Source: Methanoculleus sp. (GTDB lineage: Archaea; Halobacteriota; Methanomicrobia; Methanomicrobiales; Methanoculleaceae). From it: a stretch of DNA of 64,000 bases. A program made the translations under genes and the position numbers. Numbering within the stretch: position 1 is the stretch's first letter; the number at the start of each line of letters is the position of its first letter. Shown here piece by piece: positions 1 through 6,825 of the stretch. The stretch covers positions 1-64,000 of the forward strand of contig JAHDQM010000002.1 in the NCBI GenBank assembly GCA_018433835.1. The letters run 5' to 3'. Under the pieces are notes generated by a model. That model saw only the letters and a list, made by a program, of their open reading frames with translations. It did not search any database and was not told the origin of the DNA.

Positions 1-285
1 GGACAGGGGGGGGGGGGCGAACCCCCCCTCCCCGTCAGCCCCACCCCCAGGCGCGATATCCCATGGGAATCCGTGTCCGAGAACGTTGTGAACAGGATAG
101 TCACGAGCACGAGCCCTAAAAACCCACATGCACCCTCTCTCATGGCGCAGCCCCCAACCCTGTCCATCGCCGCTCGCACCTCCGGTGCTCACGTTCGCTA
201 CGCTCACACGTCGAAGACCTCCGGTCTTCTCCGAGCGCCGTTAAACACAAACGCGGAAATACCACCCGCCCCAAATACTTGAACA
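1..285. repeat. Intergenic repeat-bearing spacer at the left edge
   Basis: No credible gene is seen here. Bases 24-49 match bases 36556-36581 exactly for 26 bp, and the shared pieces gcgatatccc (53-62) and aatccgtg (68-75) follow in the same order at both places. The stretch also holds two short hairpins with a TCC loop: gcacc/ggtgc at 176-188 and gaagacc/ggtcttc at 213-229. The G-run at 6-17 followed by a C-run at 22-28 may also be a hairpin. I read the block as one copy of a dispersed palindromic intergenic element, with the next copy at about 36.3-36.6 kb. Confidence 0.6.
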
Positions 286-729
286 ATGTTCGAGATAGAG
301 CGCAGGCTAAAAGAGAATGGCATCAGAAGGAGCGAGATCGTCGCCGCTGCGATGGAACTCTACGTCCCCCACGGGATAGAGGTGGATGAGGCCGCGCGCA
401 GGCTTGACGAGAAGATCGGGAAGGCACTGGAGGATCCCAACGTATCGTCGCTCCTCCTTGGCGCCGTCCTGCTCGAGGACGAACTTTACCTGAAGCGAAG
501 GAACTCCGAGATCGCCGACGACCCGGTCTTCCTCCTCTCCGACGAGATCATCGGGATGGCCATCGCCGAGGTGATCGGGGGGACCTACGCACGGTTCGAG
601 TTCACCCGCTACGACCAGAAGAAACCGGGGATCTTAAAGGAACTCGGGCCGTTCCTCGACGACGCCGTCGCCGGGCTGATCGCGGGCTGCACGTCGCGCC
701 TCTACAGTGAGTCGATGGGATCGATGTGA
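286..729 (+). CDS. cobZ: Alpha-ribazole phosphatase CobZ (PgpA-like fold)
   Basis: A 147-residue cytoplasmic protein of the PgpA-like family. In Methanosarcina a member of this family, CobZ, dephosphorylates alpha-ribazole 5'-phosphate in late cobalamin synthesis, replacing bacterial CobC. Visible family features are the N-terminal helical segment, the central acidic stretch SLLLGAVLLEDELYL and the C-terminal GPFLDDAVAGLIAG. Its stop codon overlaps the cobS start by 4 bp, which supports the cobalamin role over phosphatidylglycerophosphate phosphatase. The ATG at 286 has no clear Shine-Dalgarno motif, so the message may be leaderless. Function is inferred from family and neighbour. Confidence 0.85.
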   Translation: MFEIERRLKENGIRRSEIVAAAMELYVPHGIEVDEAARRLDEKIGKALEDPNVSSLLLGAVLLEDELYLKRRNSEIADDPVFLLSDEIIGMAIAEVIGGTYARFEFTRYDQKKPGILKELGPFLDDAVAGLIAGCTSRLYSESMGSM

Positions 730-1436
730 AGTCCGTCATTGCCCTCCTGCAGTTCTGCACCTCGCTCCCCCTCGGGAGACCGGTCGACTTCGAGCACTTC
801 GCCCGCCGCTCCTACATCTATCCGCTTGCAGGGTACGTCATCGGCGGGATAGCGGCCGGCATCACGTACTGGATAGCATCCCCGATGGTGGGCGCGGCCG
901 TCGCCCTCGCGGCGGTGCTCGTTCTCTCCGGGTGCAACCACTTCGACGGCTTGCTGGACTTCGGCGACGGGCTCATGGCCCACGGGAGCCAGGAGAAGAG
1001 GATCGCGGCCATGACCGACCGGACCACCGGGGCCGGCGCCGTCGCCGCGGGCATCGTCGTCACGCTCCTCGCGTTTGCCGGGCTCCAGAGCACCGCGCAC
1101 CTCCCGGCGGCCATCCTCACCGCCGAGGTCTGCGCGAAGGTCGCGATGTCCTGGCTCACCACGCTCGGCGTGCCGTTCCGGGAGGGGATCCACTCCTACC
1201 TCCATGGGTTTGCAAAACCGTGGTTTATTGTTCCGACCACCCTGCTCGCGTTGCCGCTCTTCCTGCTGCCGGTGCCCGGGACGAGTATCGTGCTCGCCCT
1301 CGCGGGCACGGCAGTCATCGCCGCACTGATGCTGCTTCTCTCCCGGCGGCTTTTTTCCGGCGTCAACGGCGACGTCGTCGGCGCCGCGAACGAGATCGTC
1401 CGGGCGGGAGTCATCCTCCTCCTTGCCCTCGCATAA
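726..1436 (+). CDS. cobS: Adenosylcobinamide-GDP ribazoletransferase (cobalamin synthase)
   Basis: A 236-residue integral membrane enzyme that joins adenosylcobinamide-GDP to alpha-ribazole (or its phosphate), the last assembly step of the cobalamin nucleotide loop. The family pattern is clear: N-terminal FCTSLPLGRPVDFE, the acidic motif GCNHFDGLLDFGDGLMAHG near residues 73-91, KRIAAMTDRTTGAGAVAAG after it, and several hydrophobic helices towards the C-terminus. The start is a GTG overlapping the cobZ stop (ATGTGA), so the two are translationally coupled. Length is normal for CobS. The acidic motif is probably the metal and substrate site. Confidence 0.93.
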   Translation: MKSVIALLQFCTSLPLGRPVDFEHFARRSYIYPLAGYVIGGIAAGITYWIASPMVGAAVALAAVLVLSGCNHFDGLLDFGDGLMAHGSQEKRIAAMTDRTTGAGAVAAGIVVTLLAFAGLQSTAHLPAAILTAEVCAKVAMSWLTTLGVPFREGIHSYLHGFAKPWFIVPTTLLALPLFLLPVPGTSIVLALAGTAVIAALMLLLSRRLFSGVNGDVVGAANEIVRAGVILLLALA

Positions 1437-1441
1437 TCACC

Positions 1442-1447
1442 TTTTTT
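1442..1447 (+). terminator. T-run after cobS
   Basis: A run of six T residues follows the cobS stop codon and precedes the next ATG by 26 bp. Similar CC(A)CCTTTTTT tails follow several other genes in this window, consistent with intrinsic archaeal termination on U-rich RNA. It also lies in the leader of the next gene, so read-through remains possible. Confidence 0.4.
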
Positions 1448-1473
1448 ATCCCGGCGGCCGCTACTACTGTAGA

Positions 1474-2364
1474 ATGATACAAGATTATACCCTCTATTCC
1501 CGGGGAGGGATCATCACCGAGCGGAACGCAGACTACGCGACAGTACGGGTGCGGGTTCCCGCAGGAGTCCTCTCCGCAGCCCAGGTCAAGCAACTCGCTA
1601 AAATCAGCGAGAAGTTCGGGGACGGCTCGCTCCACCTCACCATGCGGCAGGCGGTGGAGATCCCGCACGTGAACCCCGATAACCTCAAGAAGATCGCAAA
1701 AGCCCTCGAGAAGAACGGGACGCCCATCGGGGCGGAGTATAACGAAGTCGTCAACATCATGGCCTGCCCGGGCACGGAACGGTGCAAGTATGCCAACTGC
1801 GAGACGATCGACCTCGCCCGGAGGGTCGACGAACGGGTCTTCGGGAAGGAACTCCCGATACGGCTCCGCATCGCCATATCCGGCTGTACCTACATGTGCA
1901 ACAGCCCGCTCTTAAACGACATCGGGATCATCGGCAGGATCAGGCCGCTGCGCATTCCGGGACTCTGCACGGGGTGCGGTACCTGCGTGGAGTACTGCAA
2001 ACAATGCGCCATAGCGCTGAAGAACGGCGCATCGATCCTTGACGAGAGCAAATGCGTCCAGTGCGGCATCTGCATCCACTCCTGCCCCTACAACCTCCTG
2101 AAATCCGAATATGCCCACTACCAGATCACGGTCGGCGGCCGGCGCGGAGCTTCTCCCGCCGCAGGAAAGGAACTCGTCACCGTCGAGACCGAAGAAGAGG
2201 TCGTCGAGGTTGTCGACCGTATCGTCTACTGGGTCTACCGCACCGCCTGGAGCGGCCGGCCTCTCGCCGACCAGATGGACGAGATCGGGTATGACAAGTT
2301 CGCGGAGGGGATCCAAAGAGAGTTCGGGCCAAAGGTTGAGGCGGCGGAGACGGCCGGCGAGTGA
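1474..2364 (+). CDS. Siroheme sulfite reductase-like protein with two 4Fe-4S ferredoxin motifs (Dsr-LP type)
   Basis: A 296-residue protein with the compact sulfite/nitrite reductase layout of methanogen Dsr-like proteins. After an N-terminal ferredoxin-like half, the siroheme-[4Fe-4S] cysteines appear as CPGTERC (C-x5-C) and SGCTYMC (C-x3-C). An inserted ferredoxin domain follows with CTGCGTCVEYC and CVQCGICIHSC. The ATG at 1474 was chosen because the upstream in-frame extension lacks family-like sequence and runs through the cobS tail. The single-subunit small size resembles group I Dsr-like proteins, whose physiological substrate is unsettled. It could reduce sulfite or act in tetrapyrrole metabolism, since it sits between cobS and an importer operon. 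Confidence 0.8.
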   Translation: MIQDYTLYSRGGIITERNADYATVRVRVPAGVLSAAQVKQLAKISEKFGDGSLHLTMRQAVEIPHVNPDNLKKIAKALEKNGTPIGAEYNEVVNIMACPGTERCKYANCETIDLARRVDERVFGKELPIRLRIAISGCTYMCNSPLLNDIGIIGRIRPLRIPGLCTGCGTCVEYCKQCAIALKNGASILDESKCVQCGICIHSCPYNLLKSEYAHYQITVGGRRGASPAAGKELVTVETEEEVVEVVDRIVYWVYRTAWSGRPLADQMDEIGYDKFAEGIQREFGPKVEAAETAGE

Positions 2365-2375
2365 GAACTGGCCTC

Positions 2376-3191
2376 TTACACCGGCACCATCGCTATACCA
2401 AGTACCGCGACAACGAGCACAACGAGCAGCAGGATGTCGTCCCGTCCGGGACGGGGAGGGCGGTAGCAGGTGGGCCTCGGGGTCGAGGCAAACCCCCTGC
2501 TCTGCATCGCTTCGGTCACGTACCGGGCCCGGTTCAGGACCGAAACCGTCATGGGGACGCCAAGCGCCATCAGTTTCCTCCTGTTTTTGACAAGCGTCCC
2601 GCGATCGAACTCAAGCACCCTGGAACGCTGGGCATCCATGATGTTCCCGAGGTCTTCGGTGAGCGCCGTCATGGATTTCAGCGCATACCCCAGGGAAAAG
2701 GCGATGACCGGGGGCAGCCGGCTGGCGCGGAGGCTGGCGACGAAATCGGTGTATGAAGTGGTCATCACGAAGATGAACGAGACCCCGCCGATGACGAGGA
2801 CCCTGATGCCCATCGCTGCAGCAAAGAGCAGTCCTCCCAGGCTCACCTCCGGGGAGAACGGCCCGACCTGTGCCGAAAAGTAGACCGGGCCCCAGGCCTC
2901 CTCCGGGAAGAGACCGTCGATGACGATGATAAAGATAAAGAGCGGCAGGAGGAAGAGGAGCGACCTGGAGAACGGTCTGCCGAGACCGGCGGCAACCGCA
3001 AGGCCGACGACGAAGGCAAAGAGGAAGGCAGTACGGACCGGTGACGTTGTGACGAGCGCAGCGATGCTGATCACGATCAGGATAAGGAGTTTGGTCCTCG
3101 GGTCCAGCCTGTGGAGGAATGAGTCCGCGGGGATGTAACTCACCGCCCCGCGGGCGTGCCGGCGGCGCGCCCGCCCGTATCCGGCCGTCAC
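2376..3191 (-). CDS. ECF transporter transmembrane component EcfT (CbiQ family)
   Basis: A 271-residue polytopic membrane protein, the coupling T subunit of an energy-coupling-factor importer. It opens with the family pattern PADSFLHRLDPRTKLL, has five or six hydrophobic segments, and carries the two cytoplasmic ARG-type coupling motifs DAQRSR and EAMQSRGF that contact the ATPases. The GTG start overlaps the EcfA stop by 4 bp. It is the last gene of the operon reading down from 6684. The gene converges on the sulfite reductase-like gene with an 11 bp gap. Confidence 0.92.
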   Translation of the reverse strand: MTAGYGRARRRHARGAVSYIPADSFLHRLDPRTKLLILIVISIAALVTTSPVRTAFLFAFVVGLAVAAGLGRPFSRSLLFLLPLFIFIIVIDGLFPEEAWGPVYFSAQVGPFSPEVSLGGLLFAAAMGIRVLVIGGVSFIFVMTTSYTDFVASLRASRLPPVIAFSLGYALKSMTALTEDLGNIMDAQRSRVLEFDRGTLVKNRRKLMALGVPMTVSVLNRARYVTEAMQSRGFASTPRPTCYRPPRPGRDDILLLVVLVVAVLGIAMVPV

Positions 3192-4651
3192 GTCCCCCCC
3201 TCCGGCACCCTGCGATCGTCAACGATACGGCCGCGCTCGATCTTGACGATCCGGTCCGCGACCGCACAGGAGAACTCCACATCGTGGGTCGCGACGATGA
3301 CCGCCTTTTCTCTGGCGCAGAGTGCCGTGAGGACCCCGGCCAGCCTCTGTTTGGCCCCGGGGTCCAGACCGAGAGTCGGCTCGTCGAGCGCCAGGACGGG
3401 GGTATCCATCGTCAGGACCGATGCGATGCTCACCCGCTGCTTCTCCCCGACCGAGAGGGCAAGCGGCGAGGCGTCGATCCCCAGGTGCCCGATGCCGAGA
3501 CCCTCGCGCGCGGACTCGATCCGCTGCGTTATCACGCCCGGCGGAGTGCCGAGGTTCGCAGGGGCGAAAGCAAGTTCTTCGGCGATGGTCTCCCCGAAAA
3601 GCTGGTAGTCGGCGTGCTGGCAGACCAGGCCGACGGTGCGGGCGAGCTCCGCGACGGTACTGTTCCGGGTGTCCCTGCCGGCCACGGTGATCCGGCCGGA
3701 TTCCGGCCGGAGGAGGCCGTTCAAGTGTTTCAGCAGCGTGCTCTTCCCGGAGCCGTTCGGCCCGGCCAGCACCGTCGCCTCGCCGGGATAGATGGCGAGG
3801 GAGATGCCGTCCAGTGCCGGGACGTCTCTGCCCGGGTGGCGGAACGTGACGTCCTGCAGGGTGATGATGCCTGCAGATGCGGTTTGCGCTCCCTCACGGG
3901 AGGAGCGGTTCCTCCGCAGGGGAGCAGGCGGTACCGGGGATCTGCCGTCTCCGGCAATCTTTCCGTCGACGAGATCTATCCGGCGGGAGGCCCACGAGGC
4001 TACCAGTTCCGCACGGTGCTCGGAGAGGATGATCGTCATGCCGGAATCACGGTTCAGCGTACCGAGATGGTTGAGGAGCCCGGCCGCACTCGCGGCGTCA
4101 AGCCCGGAGAACGGCTCGTCGAGGATGAGGATTTCAGGGCGCACGACGACGATGGAGGCGATTGCCAGCCGCTGCCGCTCCCCCCAGGAGAGTTCGGTCG
4201 TCTGCCGGTCCGCGAGGCTGTCGAGCCGAAACAGGCGCAGGACCTCGGCGACCGCCCAGTCGATCCTTGATGCGGGCCAGCCGAGTTGCTCGGGGCCGAA
4301 CGCAATCTCGCTCACCACATCGGTCGAGAAGATCTGGTGATCCGGGTCCTGGAAGACCATGCCGACCGTGGCAGAAAGGTCGCTGACGGTGCAGTCGCGG
4401 GTGTTTCGTCCCCGGACAAAGATGTCGCCCTCGAGGGTTCCGGGTCGGGCATGCGGGATCAGGCCGTTGCAGCACCGGAGAAATGTTGTCTTCCCGGAGC
4501 CGCTCGGCCCGGTCAGCAGCACACGCTCGCCCTTCCCAATGACGCAGTCGATGCCGGAAAGTACCTCCCGCGGCCGCGCCGCCCGGGACGCCGGGTGCCG
4601 GAACGAGACCCCCTTAAACTCGATCGCCGGGTCAGCCGTCATCCGGCACAT
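3188..4651 (-). CDS. ECF transporter ATPase, two ABC domains in one chain (EcfA1-EcfA2 fusion)
   Basis: A 487-residue protein with two complete ABC ATPase domains that would form the nucleotide-binding pair of the importer. Domain 1 has Walker A GPSGSGKTT (48-56), signature LSWGERQ (154-160) and Walker B ILILDEP (174-180). Domain 2 has Walker A GPNGSGKST (297-305), signature LSVGEKQ (399-405) and Walker B VLALDEP (419-425). A low-complexity linker near 232-262 joins them. In many organisms these are two genes. The ATG at 4651 overlaps the S-component gene by 20 bp; an ATG at 4642 is an alternative start three codons in. Confidence 0.93.
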   Translation of the reverse strand: MCRMTADPAIEFKGVSFRHPASRAARPREVLSGIDCVIGKGERVLLTGPSGSGKTTFLRCCNGLIPHARPGTLEGDIFVRGRNTRDCTVSDLSATVGMVFQDPDHQIFSTDVVSEIAFGPEQLGWPASRIDWAVAEVLRLFRLDSLADRQTTELSWGERQRLAIASIVVVRPEILILDEPFSGLDAASAAGLLNHLGTLNRDSGMTIILSEHRAELVASWASRRIDLVDGKIAGDGRSPVPPAPLRRNRSSREGAQTASAGIITLQDVTFRHPGRDVPALDGISLAIYPGEATVLAGPNGSGKSTLLKHLNGLLRPESGRITVAGRDTRNSTVAELARTVGLVCQHADYQLFGETIAEELAFAPANLGTPPGVITQRIESAREGLGIGHLGIDASPLALSVGEKQRVSIASVLTMDTPVLALDEPTLGLDPGAKQRLAGVLTALCAREKAVIVATHDVEFSCAVADRIVKIERGRIVDDRRVPEGGT

Positions 4652-5186
4652 CGCCCTGGTGCACGACGCCCGCCCTGCAGAGCCGCCCGATGATCAGGGC
4701 GGCGAGGATACCCCCGATGCCCCCGAAGACCAGGTGCGTGACCGACGACACCCCGATGCCGATGAGGATGAAGGTGCCCTGGACGCCCAGGAGCAGGTGC
4801 ACGGCGTAGTTCACCGCCATCTTCACCACGTTGCCGGCGGCGCCTGCGACAAAGCCGACCGCCGGGTTGTCGAGGCGGTAGCCGAACGCCATCGCGACGA
4901 CATCGATGGTGATCCCCATTGCGGCGTACTTGAGGATATCGAAGACGTGAAGCGCCTCGAGGCCGAAGAACGAGGCAAGAAGGCCGGAAACAATACCGAT
5001 ATACGTGCCTGCCCCCGGCTTCCGCACAATGGCGGCGCCGACGATGATCGGCAGGACCCAGAGGATCCCGGAGTTCCCGGGGACATGGAGCGGGATCTTG
5101 AGCGCCATCCGCGCAACGAAGACAAGGGCTCCAAAGAGCGAGAGCAGCGCGATCTCGTACAGGCTGAAGTAGGTAGGGCGCTTCAT
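4632..5186 (-). CDS. ECF transporter substrate-binding (S) component, substrate unknown
   Basis: A 184-residue integral membrane protein with about six hydrophobic helices, the usual size of an S component. The start EIALLSLFGALVFVARM and the later AAMGITIDVVAMAFGYRL and GNVVKMAVNYAVHLLL resemble archaeal S components, but I do not recognise a known vitamin-specific signature such as those of CbiM, BioY or ThiT. A strong Shine-Dalgarno (ggaggatga) precedes the ATG. Its stop-start overlaps with both neighbours show it is co-translated with the extracellular protein upstream and EcfA downstream. The ligand is unknown; corrinoid or another cofactor is only a guess from cobZ-cobS nearby. Confidence 0.85.
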   Translation of the reverse strand: MKRPTYFSLYEIALLSLFGALVFVARMALKIPLHVPGNSGILWVLPIIVGAAIVRKPGAGTYIGIVSGLLASFFGLEALHVFDILKYAAMGITIDVVAMAFGYRLDNPAVGFVAGAAGNVVKMAVNYAVHLLLGVQGTFILIGIGVSSVTHLVFGGIGGILAALIIGRLCRAGVVHQGDVPDDG

Positions 5187-5977
5187 TCGTCATCCTCCAC
5201 GAACGTCGATTCGAGCCGGAGTTCGAACCCATCCGGCTGCGGTCGGTCCACGGCGACCATCATGAAGAGGTCGCCGACCACGTTCCCGCCGGTGTACGTG
5301 ACATAGAACGTTCCCTCAAGGTCGCCGGTCTCGGTCACCTGCCCTTTCGGGGCTGCCGGGTAGGTGGTGATGTGGAGACCGTCCAGGCCCGACCCGGTCC
5401 GCTCAAACCAGAACGTGCGGGTATCCCACGCCACATCGTCGTCTACGGGGCGGGAGGAGCCTGCGATCTCGACGACGTACCGGTCGCCCTCCTCCAGGGG
5501 AGACGCCCACCGCGGCGATTCCCCGGCTGCGGCCGTTCCGGAGACGTAGTAGCCGGAGGTGCCGTAGCCGGACTGCCGGTTCGTCCATGTCCTGCCGTCT
5601 CCGGCACGAAGCCCGTAGACGGAAAACGATGCCGTTCCGGCGAGATCCGTGAACAGGTAATCTACCCTGACCACGCCGGTGCGGGCGAGGCCCGGGTTCC
5701 CGCCGACCGGCACCGTTCCCAGTTCCACGAAGGCGAGATACCAGTCTCCGGAAGGGAGGTCACCCGGACCGATGGCGAGCGGTGTGGCGTAGGGACGCCA
5801 GGATTGGGGGCCATGCCGGAAATCCTCTCGAACAACGGTTGTGGTACGCAGGAGAGAGTCGGTTGAACCGCCGGCCCCGGCGTAGACCTGCCCGACGGCC
5901 ATATCGATCAGGAACGATACGGCGACGATCGCCACGAACACGCCGACCGCCAGCACGACTCTCCTGCCGAACTCCAT
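5183..5977 (-). CDS. Membrane-anchored extracellular protein with a permuted copy of the local surface domain
   Basis: A 264-residue protein with an N-terminal membrane anchor (residues 7-26) and an extracellular beta-rich body. Residues 50-62 (EDFRHGPQSWRP), 79-87 (WYLAFVELG), 103-121 and 129-147 (RTWTNRQSGYGTSGYYVSG) match the C-terminal half of the domain seen in the 11.5-23 kb surface proteins. Residues 166-258, with GLDGLHITT, KGQVTETG and GTFYVTYTGG, match its N-terminal half. The order of halves is therefore swapped. It overlaps the S component by 4 bp, so it is probably an accessory ligand-binding subunit of the importer. That role is inferred from context; no enzyme motif is visible. 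Confidence 0.8.
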   Translation of the reverse strand: MEFGRRVVLAVGVFVAIVAVSFLIDMAVGQVYAGAGGSTDSLLRTTTVVREDFRHGPQSWRPYATPLAIGPGDLPSGDWYLAFVELGTVPVGGNPGLARTGVVRVDYLFTDLAGTASFSVYGLRAGDGRTWTNRQSGYGTSGYYVSGTAAAGESPRWASPLEEGDRYVVEIAGSSRPVDDDVAWDTRTFWFERTGSGLDGLHITTYPAAPKGQVTETGDLEGTFYVTYTGGNVVGDLFMMVAVDRPQPDGFELRLESTFVEDDE

Positions 5978-5979
5978 AA

Positions 5980-6684
5980 TCAGTTCCTTTTTACCGCAAC
6001 CAGTTCCCCGTCCTGCTCGTCCACAAAGAGGACCGTCCTGCCGTTGATGGGGCAGGCTTTGGCGGCCTTGCCCTCGTCGAGCATGATGATCCCTTCGGTA
6101 ACCCTCCGGCCGTCGAGCGTCATGATCTCGTCGACCCCTGCGCCGAAGAGGACGTTAGCCGGTGTCGGACCGGTGTGCTTGCGGATGGTGCCTTTCTGGA
6201 GGAACCTGCCGTCGTTTCGTGTTGCCACGAGCCCGAGGCCCGCCATCGCGCCGATCACGCCGTCTTCCGTACCTCCGAGGCCTTTCAGCCATATGCCGAG
6301 ATTTTTTGCCAGCGTCCGGGCGCGTGCCTGGGTGAGCACTATCTGCTGGGCATCGCGGCCGAACGCTATCACGGCCGGGGCCACCTGGTCGAGGGTCGCT
6401 CCGGCAAGGCCGGGATCGCTCCCCTCGATGAAGTCGTCGAGCATGGTCTCCTCCGCTATGGAGAGGCACGTATCAAGCGGCTCACGACCGTCGGCGTCGA
6501 CGTGGATGACCGCGCAGCTGTTATGGGACGTGAAAGGGATCGATGAGTGGACAAAGAGCTGGTGCCGGGTGACACCCCACACAGGGTAGTGTCTCTCGAT
6601 CGCGCCGGCAACCGCACGGGCCAGGCTGCCCGTCCCCCGGGATTGCAGGTTGTCCGTATCGTCAAGGGCAAGAAGTAGGGTCAT
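5980..6684 (-). CDS. Short TiaS-like protein with DDTDN motif
   Basis: A 234-residue cytoplasmic protein beginning MTLLLALDDTDNLQSRGTG. The LDDTDN start resembles the N-terminal domain of TiaS, the archaeal tRNA(Ile2) agmatidine synthetase, but TiaS is usually about 400 residues or more with a C-terminal OB-fold and zinc ribbon, both absent here. The ATG at 6684 was preferred because the in-frame 23-residue extension is not family-like and crosses A/T-rich promoter-like sequence. It lies 2 bp before the permuted extracellular protein, so it heads the ECF operon. It may have a role linked to the transported ligand rather than to tRNA; I cannot assign one. Confidence 0.65.
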   Translation of the reverse strand: MTLLLALDDTDNLQSRGTGSLARAVAGAIERHYPVWGVTRHQLFVHSSIPFTSHNSCAVIHVDADGREPLDTCLSIAEETMLDDFIEGSDPGLAGATLDQVAPAVIAFGRDAQQIVLTQARARTLAKNLGIWLKGLGGTEDGVIGAMAGLGLVATRNDGRFLQKGTIRKHTGPTPANVLFGAGVDEIMTLDGRRVTEGIIMLDEGKAAKACPINGRTVLFVDEQDGELVAVKRN

Positions 6685-6763
6685 GATAACGCCTTTTTTT
6701 TCCGAATAGACTGGGGAGGTGAAGATAAAAAAAGGTGCTGAAACCGGGCCCATAGTAATTAAG

Positions 6764-6802
6764 TTTAGTTAACCCCATCTAAAATAACGGCATTTAGTTA
6801 AC
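6764..6802. promoter_or_regulatory. Direct repeat tttagttaac, two copies 29 bp apart
   Basis: The ten bases tttagttaac occur at 6764-6773 and again at 6793-6802, in the spacer between the BatD-like gene and the TiaS-like gene start at 6684. Each contains the palindrome gttaac. They lie upstream of the ECF operon, next to a T-rich TATA-like element at about 6725-6738 on the minus strand, so they could be an operator pair controlling importer expression. This is inference from position and repetition. Confidence 0.4.
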
Positions 6803-6825
6803 TTCCCCCGACAGCCCCTGCGAGA

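Noticed and set aside
73..282. 69-codon frame at the left edge
   Set aside because: It covers the palindromic repeat block, is Ser/Thr/Pro/Ala-rich and lacks a ribosome site.
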